The notes under the pieces are model-generated. The model was not told where the DNA came from, ran no database searches, and worked only from the letters and a program-made list of their open reading frames with translations. This document shows positions 12,260 to 24,429 of a DNA stretch of 64,000 bases, piece by piece (position 1 is the first letter of the stretch; every line of letters begins with the position of its first letter). This DNA comes from Fomitopsis serialis (lineage: Eukaryota; Basidiomycota; Agaricomycetes; Polyporales; Fomitopsidaceae), in contig NW_025955057.1 in assembly GCF_022376445.1 (NCBI RefSeq), positions 1 through 64,000 on the forward strand, in the 5' to 3' direction. Made by a program: the position numbers and the translations under genes.

Positions 12260-12639
12260 GCGATTACTTGAATGGAACGCGCGGGCGTGGGGCAAAGGTG
12301 CGTGCGACACGCAGACGAGTATGGTTTCCTCGCAAAATGGGTACAGAGTCCAGGCATGCGATGCATGGTACAGTAGGAAGTATGACTCACAAGTGTACGA
12401 TAGTGATAGCAACTCGCGAAATGGAAGCATAGAAGTGGACAACAAGGAGTCGAGTGGAATAAACCGCGTAGCGTATCCATCCTGGTCGAGCTCTGGCAAT
12501 AACGCGATTACGAGCGAGGCTCGTTCGGGCCTGTATCGCCCTGTCTGAGCTTTGCGTGCCCGACAAGTTCTCACTGTGACGAAATCATAGCACGGCTGAT
12601 GTCTATACATGATACACATACACAATAAGAATTTGACCG

Positions 12640-14300
12640 TCTGCATAATGGTGAGCCTCACCTCTACGCAATGACACTGAGTATCTAGATGATATCCATG
12701 ATCGCAGGGCAAAACGACGGCATCGACAGCGCGCTCGGAGGAGTTGTCCGACTGAACCTCCGGAGTTTCGCTCTCTGGGCGTGGTGAATCCACGACGAGT
12801 GATTCATCCGGAAGTTGAATCCTCACAACCCCACGGGATAGCCATGGGATGAAGAGGGGGACCACGAAGGATTGGATGGCCATGGACAGTTCACAGGGTG
12901 TTGGCTCGGCATCGAACGGTCTCGTACCCAAGGAGGGGCTATTGAGACGCCTGAATATCAGGGTTATGCCCCCAGGGAGTAGGCTAGAAAATATCTCGTG
13001 ACAGATCGCAGCGTGGAAGATGGCGATGTCCGAGGAAGCGGTCTCCATATCTGTGTCGAGGTCGACAGTGACCAGGCCGCACGTCGCCAGGCTTTTGTAA
13101 GAAGAATTGCATGGACATGTGTTTCAAACACGGGCTCCTAAGCTGCGTGAACAGAGATAGGAGTGTCTTGTAAATCCGTGATGTGCGCAGTAACGACGCT
13201 ACAGTGATGGTCACATCTAGATGTTCTAGTGCGGTGTTGTACACGAGCGAGGGAGTACTAATACCCAGCTTGGTACGCTGTGACACATTAGTATGTAGCC
13301 TATAGCACGTAGGTATACACGGAACTCACTTGTTCTCGATGTTTGTATTCGCATCTGAATGTGTGAAGAACTGCCCCAGATTGTTGCAGCACCTTGTCGA
13401 TGGCAGCTTGGAATTCGGGTCCGGGCACGTCCACGAGACCGATATAAAGAATCCGCAGCTCGCAGCACTGCTTCGCGAACAGCTTGAAGAATAGTGTCGC
13501 AAAGGCTGAAGACACCCAAACAAGAGTGACATTGGTAAATGCCTTCATATCCTTGACCACTGTCTTGAATATGGCTTCGTCAGACGGAAGCTCCCATTCT
13601 GGCGTCCCGACAGTATATGTATTCGATGTCGGGGAAGGCACGGAGGAACTGCAAGAGATGTGAGAGCGAGAAGAATTGGGTCATGTCCAGCGACAGGTCG
13701 TTAACGTTCGTGTACAAGGCCAGGGCATTGAGCACGCTTTGGTGAAACAACTCGATGTGAGCAGTCCCTGAGGCGTAGTCTCTGTTGACACACCCGAAAA
13801 GCATCAGTGATCGGAGCTTCCGCTTTGCAGAGGGCAGGAGGCTCTCCCCTATACTATTGAGAGCCTGAGGTGCAGAATGAACCGTAATCGAGAGGAGGGC
13901 GAGTTTTCTAAGACTAGGCAGAGCGCCAACGATATTCGGTATAACCTCGGCCTGGCGGAAGCGACATCGCTCGAGTGTTAATGAGGTGACTGTTCCAAAA
14001 GAGTTGAGGTAGGTGAAAAAGGTCGCATGAGGTCTCCTTGTAATCGGCCCGGGCCCACGCGACCGCCGATCGGACATCGCAGAGAGCCTCATGGCGATAC
14101 TCGGGTGCACGCCTGAAGCGCCTCGAGCGACCAGATGCGTGCGGCGCGATGCAGGTGCGCGGGGACACTGCCATCAAAGGTGGAATTCAAGCCAGGCTCC
14201 GAGTCGCCTAGGGTGGATGCGCTCGAGAAGGTCAACATGTTGAACGTTCGCCGGGCGCCGCGGGCGTAGAGACGGTGGTACCATTTCGTCTTTCGCCCCC
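12640..14300 (-). pseudogene. Decayed F-box/LRR-like gene
   Basis: Minus-strand remains of an F-box-type protein. An N-terminal piece (WYHRLYARGARRTFNMLTFS) resembles the segment after an F-box, but no F-box helix is found upstream. LRR-like strands follow (SFGTVTSLTLERCRF, ALPSLRKLALLSITV). Some junctions look like good introns: a 56-nt intron at about 14111-14166, and a GTGAGT...CACAG intron near 13280. At least two junctions, at about 13600 and about 13100, need a one-base shift with no room for an intron. The reading frame is therefore broken and the 5' end missing. Right and left limits are approximate. Confidence 0.5.
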
Positions 14301-15077
14301 AATCTGAGCCACGATGATCAATTCAAAATTCAACGTCGATGACAGGACTGTTCGACTTAAGTGGTCACTTAACAAGTGTGCGAATACTAGGGTGCGACCT
14401 GGTGCCAAAATGTCATGTATTGACCTGGGTAATTGGCAATTTTACTCACCGAGACTGTCGGAAGAAAAACTGAGAAACAAATGTAAGCTGAAGACAGATG
14501 GACTCGAGTTTCAATATTTAATTCGCCTCGCTGGTTACTGCATCGGCCCGAGATCTCGGCCACCACGGTCATTTCGAGGATTGCTGGCCAACCTCCGCAA
14601 CTGGCATAGTAAAGGCACCACATGTAAGATTGGGGTCACTTACTGTAATGCTCGACTGACCGAGTGTCGAAGTCGGAGATTCCGGGTGTCTCAGGTGCTG
14701 AGCACCTTCAGTCCAACAGCAAACTTGGCTCAGCCCCACTTCCGAGGCGACTGCAGATGAACTCTAGAAGCATTGGTCCAAATACAGTAAGTCGCTTTCA
14801 GAAGCGCCCTCGGCGCCACTCGATCTCGATCTCCAAGGATGGTGTGTCCGAGTCCGCATCCTGCGGCGATGCTTGCTGTTGTGTCCGACGACTTGAGTTT
14901 GAGGAACGCTCTGTGCTTCCTCAGCAGCGCCGCCCTTGACGATCCTTACTCAGCAGCTCTTTCCAAAGAAACTTAAGGCGTCCTGCGTGATGCCTTCGTC
15001 CGCTAGCACACTGTCCGCGCACCCTCGTTTCGAGCGCACACCCACCGAGCACGTTCAACTTGCACTTCAAGTTAGCG
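14301..15077. other. Intergenic between the F-box remnant and the MFS gene
   Basis: A plus-strand frame at 14314-14760 has no family motif, and its composition looks non-coding. The right end must contain the promoter of the MFS transporter gene. Confidence 0.4.
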
Positions 15078-16939
15078 ATGGCGACTGCTCCAAATGCACC
15101 CAACGCCATGGGGCCCACTCACCAGAGAGACTTTGGCGTGCTCCCCGTGCCAATCTGGCTCCGCCACCAAGAAGACAAGCCACTACACTTTGGCCTCTTC
15201 CTCAATGCCATGTTCGGCATCTTCGCCTGCTTCAGTACGTCCGCCGCTGACCTACCTTCACTCCGATGCGACGTGTTATTTCTCAGCGGTATCGAACCTC
15301 TATTACTGCCAACCTATCCTCGGTAGGTTACGCTGTCCGTTTACTCTTTGCACCAAATAACGGTAGATAGGAAATCTTGCGAGTTCGTTCGGCATTTCTG
15401 AAGACAGAGTATCAAAGTCAGTGTTACTCTTGGTGTCAGCAAATTTGACTGACTTCATTCCGCTGCAGTATCCCCACGTTGGTGCAGGTATGTTCACGCT
15501 GTATCGTGTGCCAGTGACACGTATACTGACAGTCATATTAGGCAGGGTACGCACTCAATTTACAGTGTCCAAGTTGCACGGCAGAGCTGACGCGCTTCAG
15601 TTATGCCGGCGGGCTCCTCCTGGTCACGCCGCTCGGTGACATGGTTCAGCGGCGGCAACTCATCCTCCTGCTCGTGCTCATCTCCGCGTCCCTCACCATC
15701 GGACTTGCGATCACTCGCTCACTTGTCGTGTTCGAAGTGATTACCTTCCTTGTCGGCTTCACCAGTTGTGTCCCGCAGATCCTCATCCCGCTTGCCGCCG
15801 ACCTCGCGCCCATTGACCGCAAGGCAGGCGCAACCGCAATCGTCTGGGCTGCCCTGATGCTTGGCGTCCTCTTCGCGCGTGTCCTCTCCGGTGTCATCAC
15901 CAACTTCGTCACGTACCGCGCCGTGTACTGGCTCGCGACCGGGCTCCAGTTCGCCGTGCTCGCCGTCGCATACCTCATCATCCCGAATGTGCCGCCCAAA
16001 AACCTTGGGCTCTCGTACGCCGGCATCCTCTGGTCCATGGCAAAGCTCCTTGTTACGCACCCACTCCTAATCCAGTGTGCGCTCTGTATGATCGTCAGCA
16101 ACATATGCTTCACCAACTTCTGGGTGACGCTCACCTTCCTGCTTCTCGATGCGCCCTTCCACTATTCCTCGTAAGCCCACTCCGTACCCAGTGTTCTCTG
16201 AGGCTGATAACAGTGCGTACCCAGGCTGGATATCGGCCTATTCGGCTTGCTAGGCATGCTCGGTGTCCTGCTCGGCCCGTTCCTCGGCCGCATCCTTGAC
16301 TTCATCTACCCGTGGTGGGGCGCGGTCGCGGCGGATGGCGCGCTGCTCGTCTTCCAGGCCGTCATGGTCATCGGTGCGGGCCTGAACATCGCACCGGTCA
16401 TAATCGCGACGCTAGGGCTCGACGTCTTCCGCCAGACGACCGCCGTCTCCCTCGTCAACATGGCCTTCGCGTGAGCCCCCTCTCTCCTCCGTGCGTCTGC
16501 CCCTCTCCCGGCCCGCGCTGACACCGCGCAGGGTCGACCCGCGTGCGCGCTCACGCATCAACGCCGTCATGAGCGTCTCGGTGCGTTCTCCCCCTCCGAC
16601 TCGCGTCTGCCCGCACCCCGGCTGACGCGTGCCCCGCGCTGGCAGCTGTTCATCGGGCAGATGATCGGGACGTCCGCGAGCACGACGGTGTTCCTGCGCT
16701 ACGGCTGGCGCGCGTGCTACGGCATGGCGCTCGCGCTGACAGGCGTGCAGGGCCTGATCCTCCTCCTCCGCGGGCCCCACTGCCCGAAAGGCCGCTGGTT
16801 TGGGTGCGCCGGCGGTTTGGCGGTGCGCAAACCGGTCCACACCTCGCCCGCACCGGCGGCCACGGCTTCACCGGAGCCAGAGAAGGTCGAAGACGCGGAG
16901 GATGCTGGCGAGGGCGAGATTGGGGCAAAGACCGTGTAG
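15078..16939 (+). CDS. Major facilitator superfamily transporter
   Basis: Integral membrane proton-coupled or facilitative transporter, probably in the plasma membrane, with about 12 hydrophobic segments. Start ATG at 15078 gives MATAPNAPNAMGPTHQRDFG; the first helix is FGLFLNAMFGIFACF. Conserved MFS loop motif A is seen as TPLGDMVQRRQLI after helix 2, with further helices LILLLVLISASLTIGLAI, WAALMLGVLFARVLSGVI and LFGLLGMLGVLLGPFLGRIL. It ends in an acidic cytosolic tail. The best model includes a 5-nt micro-exon at 15542-15546 between two 54-nt introns, which alone gives a continuous VQAGYAGGLLLVTPLGD. Sequence style is close to the YnfM-like MFS group of bacteria and fungi. Substrate unknown. 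Confidence 0.85.
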
Positions 16940-18015
16940 ACTCTGTTCCAGTCATAGCTAGATGCGAGTGGCGACCGGGATCCTAGCACCTTCGATCCCA
17001 GTTTGTCTTGTCTGTAGCTGACTATTAGCGACGCGCGTCGACACGGTCACGTTATCGCGAATGCGTACTGTCTACTGACAAGCGCCGACGCTACATGGTG
17101 GCTTTCGCCCACTATGACCTGTCCCCTTATATGCTATGCCAGTCACACCATTTCGTCCATCCCCAGAGTCAGCAACTCCATAGTCGTGAGTGAGATCTGC
17201 CGCTTCTGAGCCTGGGGGCTCCTCGAGAAGTAAAAATACCCCAATCGCAAGCCTAGATAGCCTTCAAGGACGGTCTCGCCTGCGGCCGACTCAAGCCTGG
17301 ATAACTGTCCGAGCAGTCAACTAGGAGTAGTAGGACAGAGTGAACCTCTGGATACGCTTAGCGTGCTAGCGTATGCGGCCTCCCTGTAGGAATGGGTCGC
17401 CGAACGTCGTCAGTGAGTATTCCACTGCATGCCTGTGTATTTCTGAAACATCGGAGGGTACGTAGGCGCATATCTGTTCCAACGCCTCGCTCATGTACCG
17501 ACATATTGGCACTGCATTTTGATTTGGAATGCATGCTGTGCAACCAAGAGCTCGCCACATTGGTCTCTCTGAGTCTGTGAGCTGCACCGTTCGTGGCTGG
17601 TACTTATTGGTCACCGCGGGCAGGTGAGTAGCGCGAGCAGGCCTCCATGTAGGAAGGAATGGGCAGCGGGAAGCTGGACTAGTGCTGTGCGTTGAATGGT
17701 TTCAGAGCGAGCGACACGTAATCCCCAGGCAAACATTCTGCCAAGACCTGCCGCCTGCCCGCATGTACGGGCAGCATGCCCCGTAGCGGTGCTGGCTACT
17801 CCCCCGGTGGGCTTCATGGCTGTTGCTCGCCGCGACGGAAGGGTACACGGTGCGCAATGCGTCATCGCATTCGTCGCGTATCCCGAGTCTTTGTAGGCAT
17901 AAATACAGCTCGACTGCGGCCTCGGATTTCGCATCGTCAACGATCTCCAACACTTTCACCTCGACCAAAGCCTCTTCTTTCATACACTTTCCAACCCTTT
18001 CAAGTTTTGACCGTC
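16940..18015. other. Intergenic, with promoter of the secreted-protein gene at its right end
   Basis: No supported gene in the first 900 bases. A TATA-like GCATAAATAC at 17898-17907 stands about 110 bases before the ATG at 18016 and is followed by a CT-rich stretch, as expected for a fungal promoter. Confidence 0.5.
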
Positions 18016-18741
18016 ATGTTCGCATTCACCGTCTTGCCCGTCGCCCTCGCCGCCAGTGCCCTCGCCATGCCCGCCGTACTGAACGCCCGCCAGGACCCCT
18101 GCACCGCCCTCGGCGTAGGCCCGACCAGCTCGCTCGACTACAACTTCAAATTGACGGTCATCAACCCGTCGGTCACGAACGACCCTACGTACACCGGCGC
18201 GCCGCTCGCGCTCGTCAGCGGCGACTCGAACGGCCTCTGGTGGTTGAAGGTGAGGCAGGCAATCCGCTCTCCCAGCGACTGCAGGGTGCTCACCCGCTCT
18301 CGATTTCTCAGGAGATCTTCCAGACCGCGTCGGGCGACTTCTCCGGCTGGACGCTCGAGAAGGGCGCGCTCATCCCGACGCCGAGCTCGCCGGACACGGG
18401 GCTCGTCGGGAGCGACATGCCCGTCTCGGCGGGGTCGATCGTCGAGTTCGCGGTGACGAACAACGGCTCGGCGAATGCGGGCGCGGGCCAGACGCCCTAC
18501 TGCGCTGTGGTGAGTGCTCTGCGGTGGGGTGTGGGGCTCGAGCTGACGGGTGATTTTGGCGGGACAGTCTGACGCGGGTGGGAACGCGACGCTCACGGTG
18601 AACGGCGACGGGAACTCGTTCTCGGTGTGCCAGACCCCGAGCCTGGCGTGGGTCTTGGTGTACAGCGCGTCGAGCGACAACGGTGGCGCGTACACGTACG
18701 AGAGCTGCACGAAGCAGCCTGTGCACCTTGTCCAGGCATGA
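18016..18741 (+). CDS. Small secreted protein of unknown function
   Basis: Three exons give about 190 residues. The introns follow WWLK (GTGAGG...CTCAG) and TPYCAV (GTGAGT...GACAG). The N terminus is a clear secretory signal peptide (MFAFTVLPVALAASALAMPA), cleaved near ALA-MPA or at the Lys/Arg-type site after NAR. The mature protein is short, Gly/Ser/Thr-rich, with several Cys and predicted beta structure (SLDYNFKLTVINPS, GSIVEFAVTNNGS, TLTVNGDGNSFSVC). It has one NGS and one NAT glycosylation sequon. Proteins of this shape are common in agaricomycete secretomes and cell walls. Role unknown. Confidence 0.75.
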
Positions 18742-19252
18742 AGGACGATTCGCAAGGACTATGAGTGACGAACATTTTTGGACTTGACTTCCCGTTTCTT
18801 ACTTAATGACGATGGGCTTTCGGACTTGGATGTGATTACTCTACTTCTCATATAACTCAAGTACTACTTTGTATATCGCTGATCACATTCGTTGTTCCGT
18901 GATATGTAGTAATGGCATTGCACGTCGACATTGATTCTTCAGATTATGTTTGCCGGCTTGCAAATGACGACTGAAATCTTCTCCTGGACCTCATTGCTGC
19001 CATGTTTATTCAGTCCCGACAACATTTGACAACTTGACCGTGCACCGCTGAAGGGTAGATAACACCCAGGAACCACCACTCGCCACGCATCCGAATGAGG
19101 ACAAGCGCGGCGAGGCCCGGGGCCAGTGCATCAGAGAGCAAAATGGTAGATTGTCTGTCAGGGCAGCATACACGGAGGACGGGTAGATGAGACAACAGAG
19201 CAGTCAGGTATAAATATCGTGAACGTGAAGGCATCCGCAGTTCGTTGCTGAA
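18742..19252. other. Convergent 3' intergenic region
   Basis: Lies between the ends of the plus-strand secreted-protein gene and the minus-strand BAR gene. It is AT-richer and contains only probable 3' untranslated sequence. Confidence 0.5.
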
Positions 19253-20487
19253 TCAGTGGTCGCGCGACTTCCTGCAGAGCAGCGGATAGTCAGTACATGC
19301 GTGTGCAGCGGCGACGCGGAGGACACACGCACCTGTACTCGCCTTCGGCAGCAACGCTGAGCTCCTCGAGCTCACCCTGGACGGTTGAGAGCGCCTCGGC
19401 GGCGGTTGCGTAGTAGATGAGCTGTGCCTTGGCGAGCTCGTGGAGGTCCTTCAGTGGTTCAGGCTGGTCACGAGGGTCAGCGGCGCATAAAATGTAGGAG
19501 GAGGTAAGCGCAACGTACGTTGTCGAGGACCGCCTTCATCAGCGTGATAGCGACTTCGGTCTTCTGGACAAGGTCATCCTCCGCGTTCTCGACTTCGAGC
19601 CGAGCAGCCTCTTGTCTCGACGGCCCCGTAGTCTTCAACCTAGCGGACACACGTCAATTAACGTCCATTTCGCGCTCGCCCGCGCGCCTGAGAGCACCGG
19701 GCACTTACACCTGCTTCGCGGCGTCAAGCTCGAGCCGGCTGCCGCGGACGGCCTGGCGGGCCTTCATCGCGACCGCGATACTCGTGGAGAGCGTCGTCTG
19801 CCAGGGCTGCAGGAACTGCGCGCGGATCGACTCGTCTTGCTGCACGCGCGCATCCGCGATCTTCTCCCATGCGCCGGCGTACGCGCCGAGCGCGGTGTGG
19901 AGCTTCTCCTCGCCGGCCGCGGGGCTCACCTGGAGCGTCTGCGCGGCGGTCGTGGCGGCGCGGCCGATGGCGTGCGGGAGGGTCTTGTGCTGTGCGGCGG
20001 GGGGCGTGACGGGGGCGGGGGCGGCGACGGGCACGCCCTTGAGGTTGTGGGCGGCGAAGTTGGTGAGCCCCTGGCCGATGGACGTCCCGAGCTCGGTGAT
20101 GCTCTCCTGGATCTGGGTGGGGTAGTCGTACGTCTCGTTCTCGTAGACCTTCGTTACTCTGTGTGGCAGGTCATGTGTTGGTGGAAGGAGCGCGGCGCGC
20201 GGGACGGACGTACTTCAGCAGCGCGTAGTGGATTTGGCGGAGGTTGTCGACCCGCGCCTCGAGGTCTTTGTACTCTGTGGGTGCAAGGTGGAATCAGCGA
20301 TCGGTGTGCGCGAACTGGCGAGATGCTGGTGACCTTGCGGGAGCTCGGTGATGTCGTCCGCAGCGACCTGGCCCATGCGCTCCTTGGTCGCCTGGACGGT
20401 GGTGTTAAAGCCCTTTGCGAACTTGTTGGCGGACTGGCCGATGTTGAGGCCGGAAAGTCCAGCCTGAAGCTTTGTCCATTGGTCCAT
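19253..20487 (-). CDS. BAR-domain protein (Gvp36 / BAR_2-like)
   Basis: Membrane-curvature protein of Golgi or endocytic vesicles. Start MDQWTKLQAGLSGLNIGQSA; spliced exons give about 300 residues. The N terminus is an amphipathic helix, followed by long charged helices typical of a BAR coiled coil (EYKDLEARVDNLRQIHYALL; AYAGAWEKIADARVQQDESI; ARLEVENAEDDLVQKTEVAI; ELAKAQLIYYATAAEALSTV). A Pro/Ala-rich loop (VAAPAPVTPPAAQHK) interrupts the first helix pair, as in fungal Gvp36 homologues. Introns are short and canonical; the last one leads to the terminal RKSRDH. It is divergently transcribed from the Rua1-like gene. Confidence 0.85.
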
Positions 20488-20837
20488 AGCGACAAGGGCG
20501 AGTGTGGAGGACGGGGAGAGAGCAGGAGAGAGACTTGCAGGGAGACGGAATGGGCAGGCCGCAATCAATGCGGTGTCATGCACGCTCAGTGCGGTGTTCG
20601 AGGTCGCGCGCAATGTCCGTGTCACTGTCCAGCCTGGTGATCGGGGGCGCGCGGCTGCATCAGGCGCGGAACGCGCAACGCGCCTCTTCCTTCCAAGCCA
20701 CCACCATCTCCCCGTCGCGTCCTGCTCCCTCCTAGGCGTCCCAAAGGTATCCTTCTGCTTTTCCTTGGCTTTGATTGCACAGAGGACGCGTTGAGGGCTG
20801 AAACGACGCGCATATAGCCGCCGATTCTCTCGCGAAC
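20488..20837. promoter_or_regulatory. Divergent promoter region
   Basis: Only 350 bases separate the starts of the BAR gene (minus) and the Rua1-like gene (plus), so both promoters must share this interval. No clear TATA box is seen for either. Confidence 0.55.
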
Positions 20838-22861
20838 ATGGCTCAAAACGGCGTCTCATACAGCTCCTTCAACGCGACCTGCGCCAACCCAAGACCCAGT
20901 ATGCCCTTGACTGCGTACAGCTATTCACCAGGCATGTTCCAGACTGCCGGCCTGCGGAACTCCTTCGTGGACTGGGACTCTGACCCCTACCTCTACGAGG
21001 CCTCGCGGAACGACCTCATCTCTCCGTACAAGGACTCGCTGCAAGCGGTCTCGACACCTCCCTTTGCTCTCGGTTTCCCGTCCAGTCAGCTCTCTGGCTT
21101 TGCCTCAAACTCGTGCTCGTCTCCCTCCACCCCGCTGCAGGCCCTCTTCTCTTCTCCTAGCGCGCTCTGGGCAGCCGTCGGCTCCTCGGTATCTCCGGTC
21201 CACCGTTATGGCGTCCGCTCGCTCTCTCGCAGTGCAACCCGCAAGCCAGCCACACCTAGTAGCGGACATAACTCCTATGTGGCCACACCTGCAAGCAAGA
21301 TCCAGTCTCTCGCCGCGTACACGGCTGCCCAAGACCGGAGGACATCCCTCGAATCAGACTGTCCATCCGCATCTCTCTCCGAACTGCTCTCGCCCGCTCT
21401 TTCTGCGCTCTCGTCGATGCCCACCTCTCCCTGTGCTCCCGCCTGTTCTGTCCAAGGCTCGCCCGCCGTACGCGTACGCGCTGCCACTGCTGAAAAGTCA
21501 TCTCCCCCTGCTGCATCTACTACCGCTTCTGCACCGAGATCTAAGGTCATGGACAGCGCCGACAAGCGCGCTATGCGCGAGGCTCTCGGTCTGCGCTATC
21601 ACACTCGTTCGCGAAGGCTGGACCGTTCTGCTCATCTGCCCGCTGCGTCCACTTCAACGATGGCTCGCCCCTCTGGTACTCGCAAGAGACCCTTGAAGGA
21701 TACCGAGCTCGAGCGGTCTCTGGTTCTCCCCGCTCGGAAGAGGCGAAGACCCGACTCTGGAGAACGTGTCATACCCGAACGCCCCGAACAAGACAATCAG
21801 GCTCCTTCCGCGGACGAAGACGCCCTCATCCCTCAGCGCACATTCCTTCCACAGGTCCCCATTGACCCCGAATTTTCGTTATTCTACAGACGCTTCGCGG
21901 TGAGCTCGTACCAAGAGGAATACGTTTCCAAGTAAGATGGCCGATCCACGCCGCGTTGTCCATTCCGCTTGACGTTTCACAGGTACGCGAAGACCAAAGG
22001 CCTCTCCGACGCTACCTTCAACTCGCCGCGCGACGCCTTCGATCTGTACACCCCTCGCTTCGTGAAGGGGAGGGGCACGACGAAGGTATGCCTCCCGTCC
22101 GCGCGTAGATTGTGTCTTCATTGTCGCGCAGGTCGGGCTATGTCCGTGCTGCATGGAGAGCAGGAGTCGCGGTGGCGAGGACAAGAAGCTCTGGCTCTCT
22201 ACCAAGTTCTCTGCGTTCAAGTGGTACGTCCGTCTCCTGTTCTCCGTATTGAATCTCACCACGACAATAGAGCACTCATACGCACTGTCCGCTGACCCTC
22301 TTAACTGACACTACCTCAGCTACCACATGCAATACGCGCACGGTACCCTCGCTTTACTCGTCACTCAAATGGCGATGTGAATGACTAACCCACCTTTAGG
22401 CATCTCCGCGATGACCGGCCGCCCGTTCTCGCCCCCGCTCGCGTTCCGGACCGTGCAGCGCACGACGGTCGGCAAGCTCGAGAAGACCCATATCATGCAG
22501 GGCAAGTGCCACAGGTGCAAAAAGTGGGTCGCCGTTGAGGGCGTCAAGGACGTCCCCACGAAGGTGCGCGCCGCCGTTCGCTCGTCTCGGTGTCGGGATT
22601 GCTGACTGTCTGGCGCAGGTCAAGGAGATACACTGGTACGCTGACGCCGTCCGCTTCTGTGTGCGCTGACTGCAGCTCGCGGTGCGCGGTGTGACAGGTG
22701 GAAGCACGCGGCGGCGTGCCATCAAGGGTCGACCATGGAGGGTGAGGCGGACATCTACATCGAGGACGATATCTATCGCGCGGCTGTGGAAGCGGAGGCG
22801 GAAGCAGAGGCAGAGGCGGAGGAGGATGCCGAGGCTGATCGTGACTCCGAAACGGACTAGG
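20838..22861 (+). CDS. Rua1-like zinc-finger transcription factor
   Basis: Probable nuclear DNA-binding regulator. The first exon (20838-21934) encodes a long Ser/Pro-rich disordered region with basic nuclear-localisation-like clusters (RKRPLK, ARKRRRPDSG). Later exons encode the conserved C-terminal domain of the Rua1 family (DUF4451): TRGVNSP-type lead-in (LSDATFNSPRDAFDLYTPRF), then GLCPCCMES, CYHMQYAHGISAMTGRPFSP, GKCHRCKKWV and WWKHAAACHQG. The Cys and His pairs form two zinc sites. The C terminus is an acidic EAEAEAE tract. About six exons with 45-95-nt introns; the small exons at 22320-22340 and after 22695 are supported by phase. Rua1 was named for glycolipid-cluster control in Ustilago; targets here are unknown. 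Confidence 0.85.
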
Positions 22862-24310
22862 CTCCTCGCTGCTCCCGACTCGTCTCTGCGCTCTCCTGGT
22901 GAATGCTCTGTATCGATATTCATGGATGTCTGGTGATTGTAGCGGCTCATTGTACTCTGCCTGGTATCAAAGCGTGGTTCGAATGTAGCATTGCGCTGAT
23001 CTGTGAGGTAGATGGTCGAGACCGCTGCATATACGTATTGTCTCTGCTGAGCCTCACAGTGAAACGGCGTCGGCGCTTGCACGGTCTGCATCGCGGCAAC
23101 GTGACCGTGCCAGCGCGCGTCCCGCGGTCTTCGACTGTCTGACTCGGGCACATATCCGCACCGATGTGTGATGTGTCCCTCCCTGATCTCTCTCAACTTA
23201 ACATGTGGTACCCAGGTATGTCGTACCACTGCTGTGACTGGTGACACGTATTGATACCCTTTGAGCATATAGCGTGAACCCGCCCAGGGCCCTGTTCGCA
23301 TTGACAAGCGTAACGCCGCCAGATCCTGCATCGCTCACCACGTCTTTCATGCTGCAGGCTACGTGAATGTCTTCCGACCACCCAGGCAAGCAGATTGACA
23401 TTCAGTTTGCGAGCTGAGCACGCAGGGAATGGAGCATTGCGTATTTCAGTCGTGGCATATCGGCCGCTGCTACCCAGTATGTCGGCCAGGGGCTGCTTTA
23501 TGCCGCCTCGAAAGGTCTTTGAAGATCCATTTCATCTGCATTTCATCTGGTTCACAACTTCCTTGGGCCTATTCTTGTCTATCTCGAGCGCGCCAGAGGG
23601 GTTGATGCGGCTTGGTGTGTACGCGTCTCGAAGACGCGTGCTTCACACAGTGTGCCATGCGATCGAATTCACTGAGAGAGCAGCGACGCAGAGTTCTACA
23701 GGTCGGGGACGTCTGGGGGGGAGCCAAAGGTATAATTTTGCCTCGGGCCATGTGCGGGGAGTGTGAGCGCATGCAATGTTTCCTCGCCTGCACTTTTTGA
23801 ATTGTTGTTTTGTTGACTGTTCTACGCCATGTGCGTTGTGTCCAGATTCTCAGTCTCGGAACTTCCAGCATCGGCCTTCTCCTCACTCTGAGTACAATGA
23901 TTCCATGATATGGACACTTCATTTCCGCATTGCCTATGCTGTCGACATCTCAGCGTGGCATGAAGTGCAGACGAAGTGTTGGCTCCGAGCCGCGTCGGGG
24001 TTGATCCGAGCATGGCCGCGGGGGATGAGAATGGTAAGTATGCACTCTACTTGCACTCTACTACAGTCTACTACGAGGATGCGAGGCTAGTGGAGATAGC
24101 AGCGAAGGCCGCCTGAAACATCGCCCGAGACCGGCCTCGTGCGGCGTAATGAATGCAGGTTCTGTGCGTTCCTCCGAGGAACCGTCGCTCGCGTGCTGCT
24201 TCTCCCCGGTCGCCACGCTGCCAATTGACGCATCCGCCACCGACCCCCATCACCCCCGAAGCGTCGCGTCGGGTGGCTCGGGGTGTCCGCCCCCGTGTGC
24301 GAATGTGCAG
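22862..24310. other. Intergenic, no gene recognised
   Basis: About 1.4 kb downstream of the Rua1-like gene. Small frames on both strands lack splice or family support. The right end is the carboxypeptidase promoter. Confidence 0.45.
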
Positions 24311-24320
24311 TATATATAAA
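24311..24320 (+). promoter_or_regulatory. TATA box of the serine carboxypeptidase gene
   Basis: TATATATAAA, about 110 bases before the ATG at 24430 and followed by a CT-rich leader. This is the strongest TATA box in the window. Confidence 0.65.
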
Positions 24321-24429
24321 GCTCAAGTGCGTCTCGAAGGTCCGTCTTTCCCCCTCGCCCCTTGTCATCCCTGTCGCACTCATCTCTGAGGCACGGACGC
24401 TACTCGAGCTTAGGGACACACCTGCCGCC

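Larger units (their letters stand above)
9950..12431 (+). repeat. Copy A of an inverted segmental duplication carrying an aldo-keto reductase gene
   Basis: This segment matches the reverse complement of 27097-31665. The match covers the AKR gene, about 170 bases of downstream flank and several hundred bases of upstream flank. The upstream match is interrupted in the other copy by a 2.1-kb insertion; copy A is uninterrupted at about 10220-10240. Identity looks highest in exons and falls toward the outer left end. Confidence 0.85.

Noticed and set aside
11337..12480. Long frames on both strands across the aldo-keto reductase
   Set aside because: They read through introns or antisense to AKR exons; the matching frames recur in copy B for the same reason.
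14314..14760. 148-residue plus-strand frame upstream of the MFS gene
   Set aside because: No recognisable motif, no support from splice context, and codon use unlike neighbouring genes.
17776..18572. Two long plus-strand frames overlapping the secreted-protein gene
   Set aside because: Other-frame shadows with Arg/Pro/Ser-biased composition; the signal-peptide frame with two canonical introns explains the locus.
19612..20640. 342-residue plus-strand open frame
   Set aside because: It lies opposite the BAR-domain gene and is a GC-driven antisense shadow. The minus strand has splice sites, helices and homology; the plus strand has none.
22396..23331. 311-residue minus-strand frame
   Set aside because: Antisense to the conserved Rua1-domain exons over much of its length; no motif of its own.
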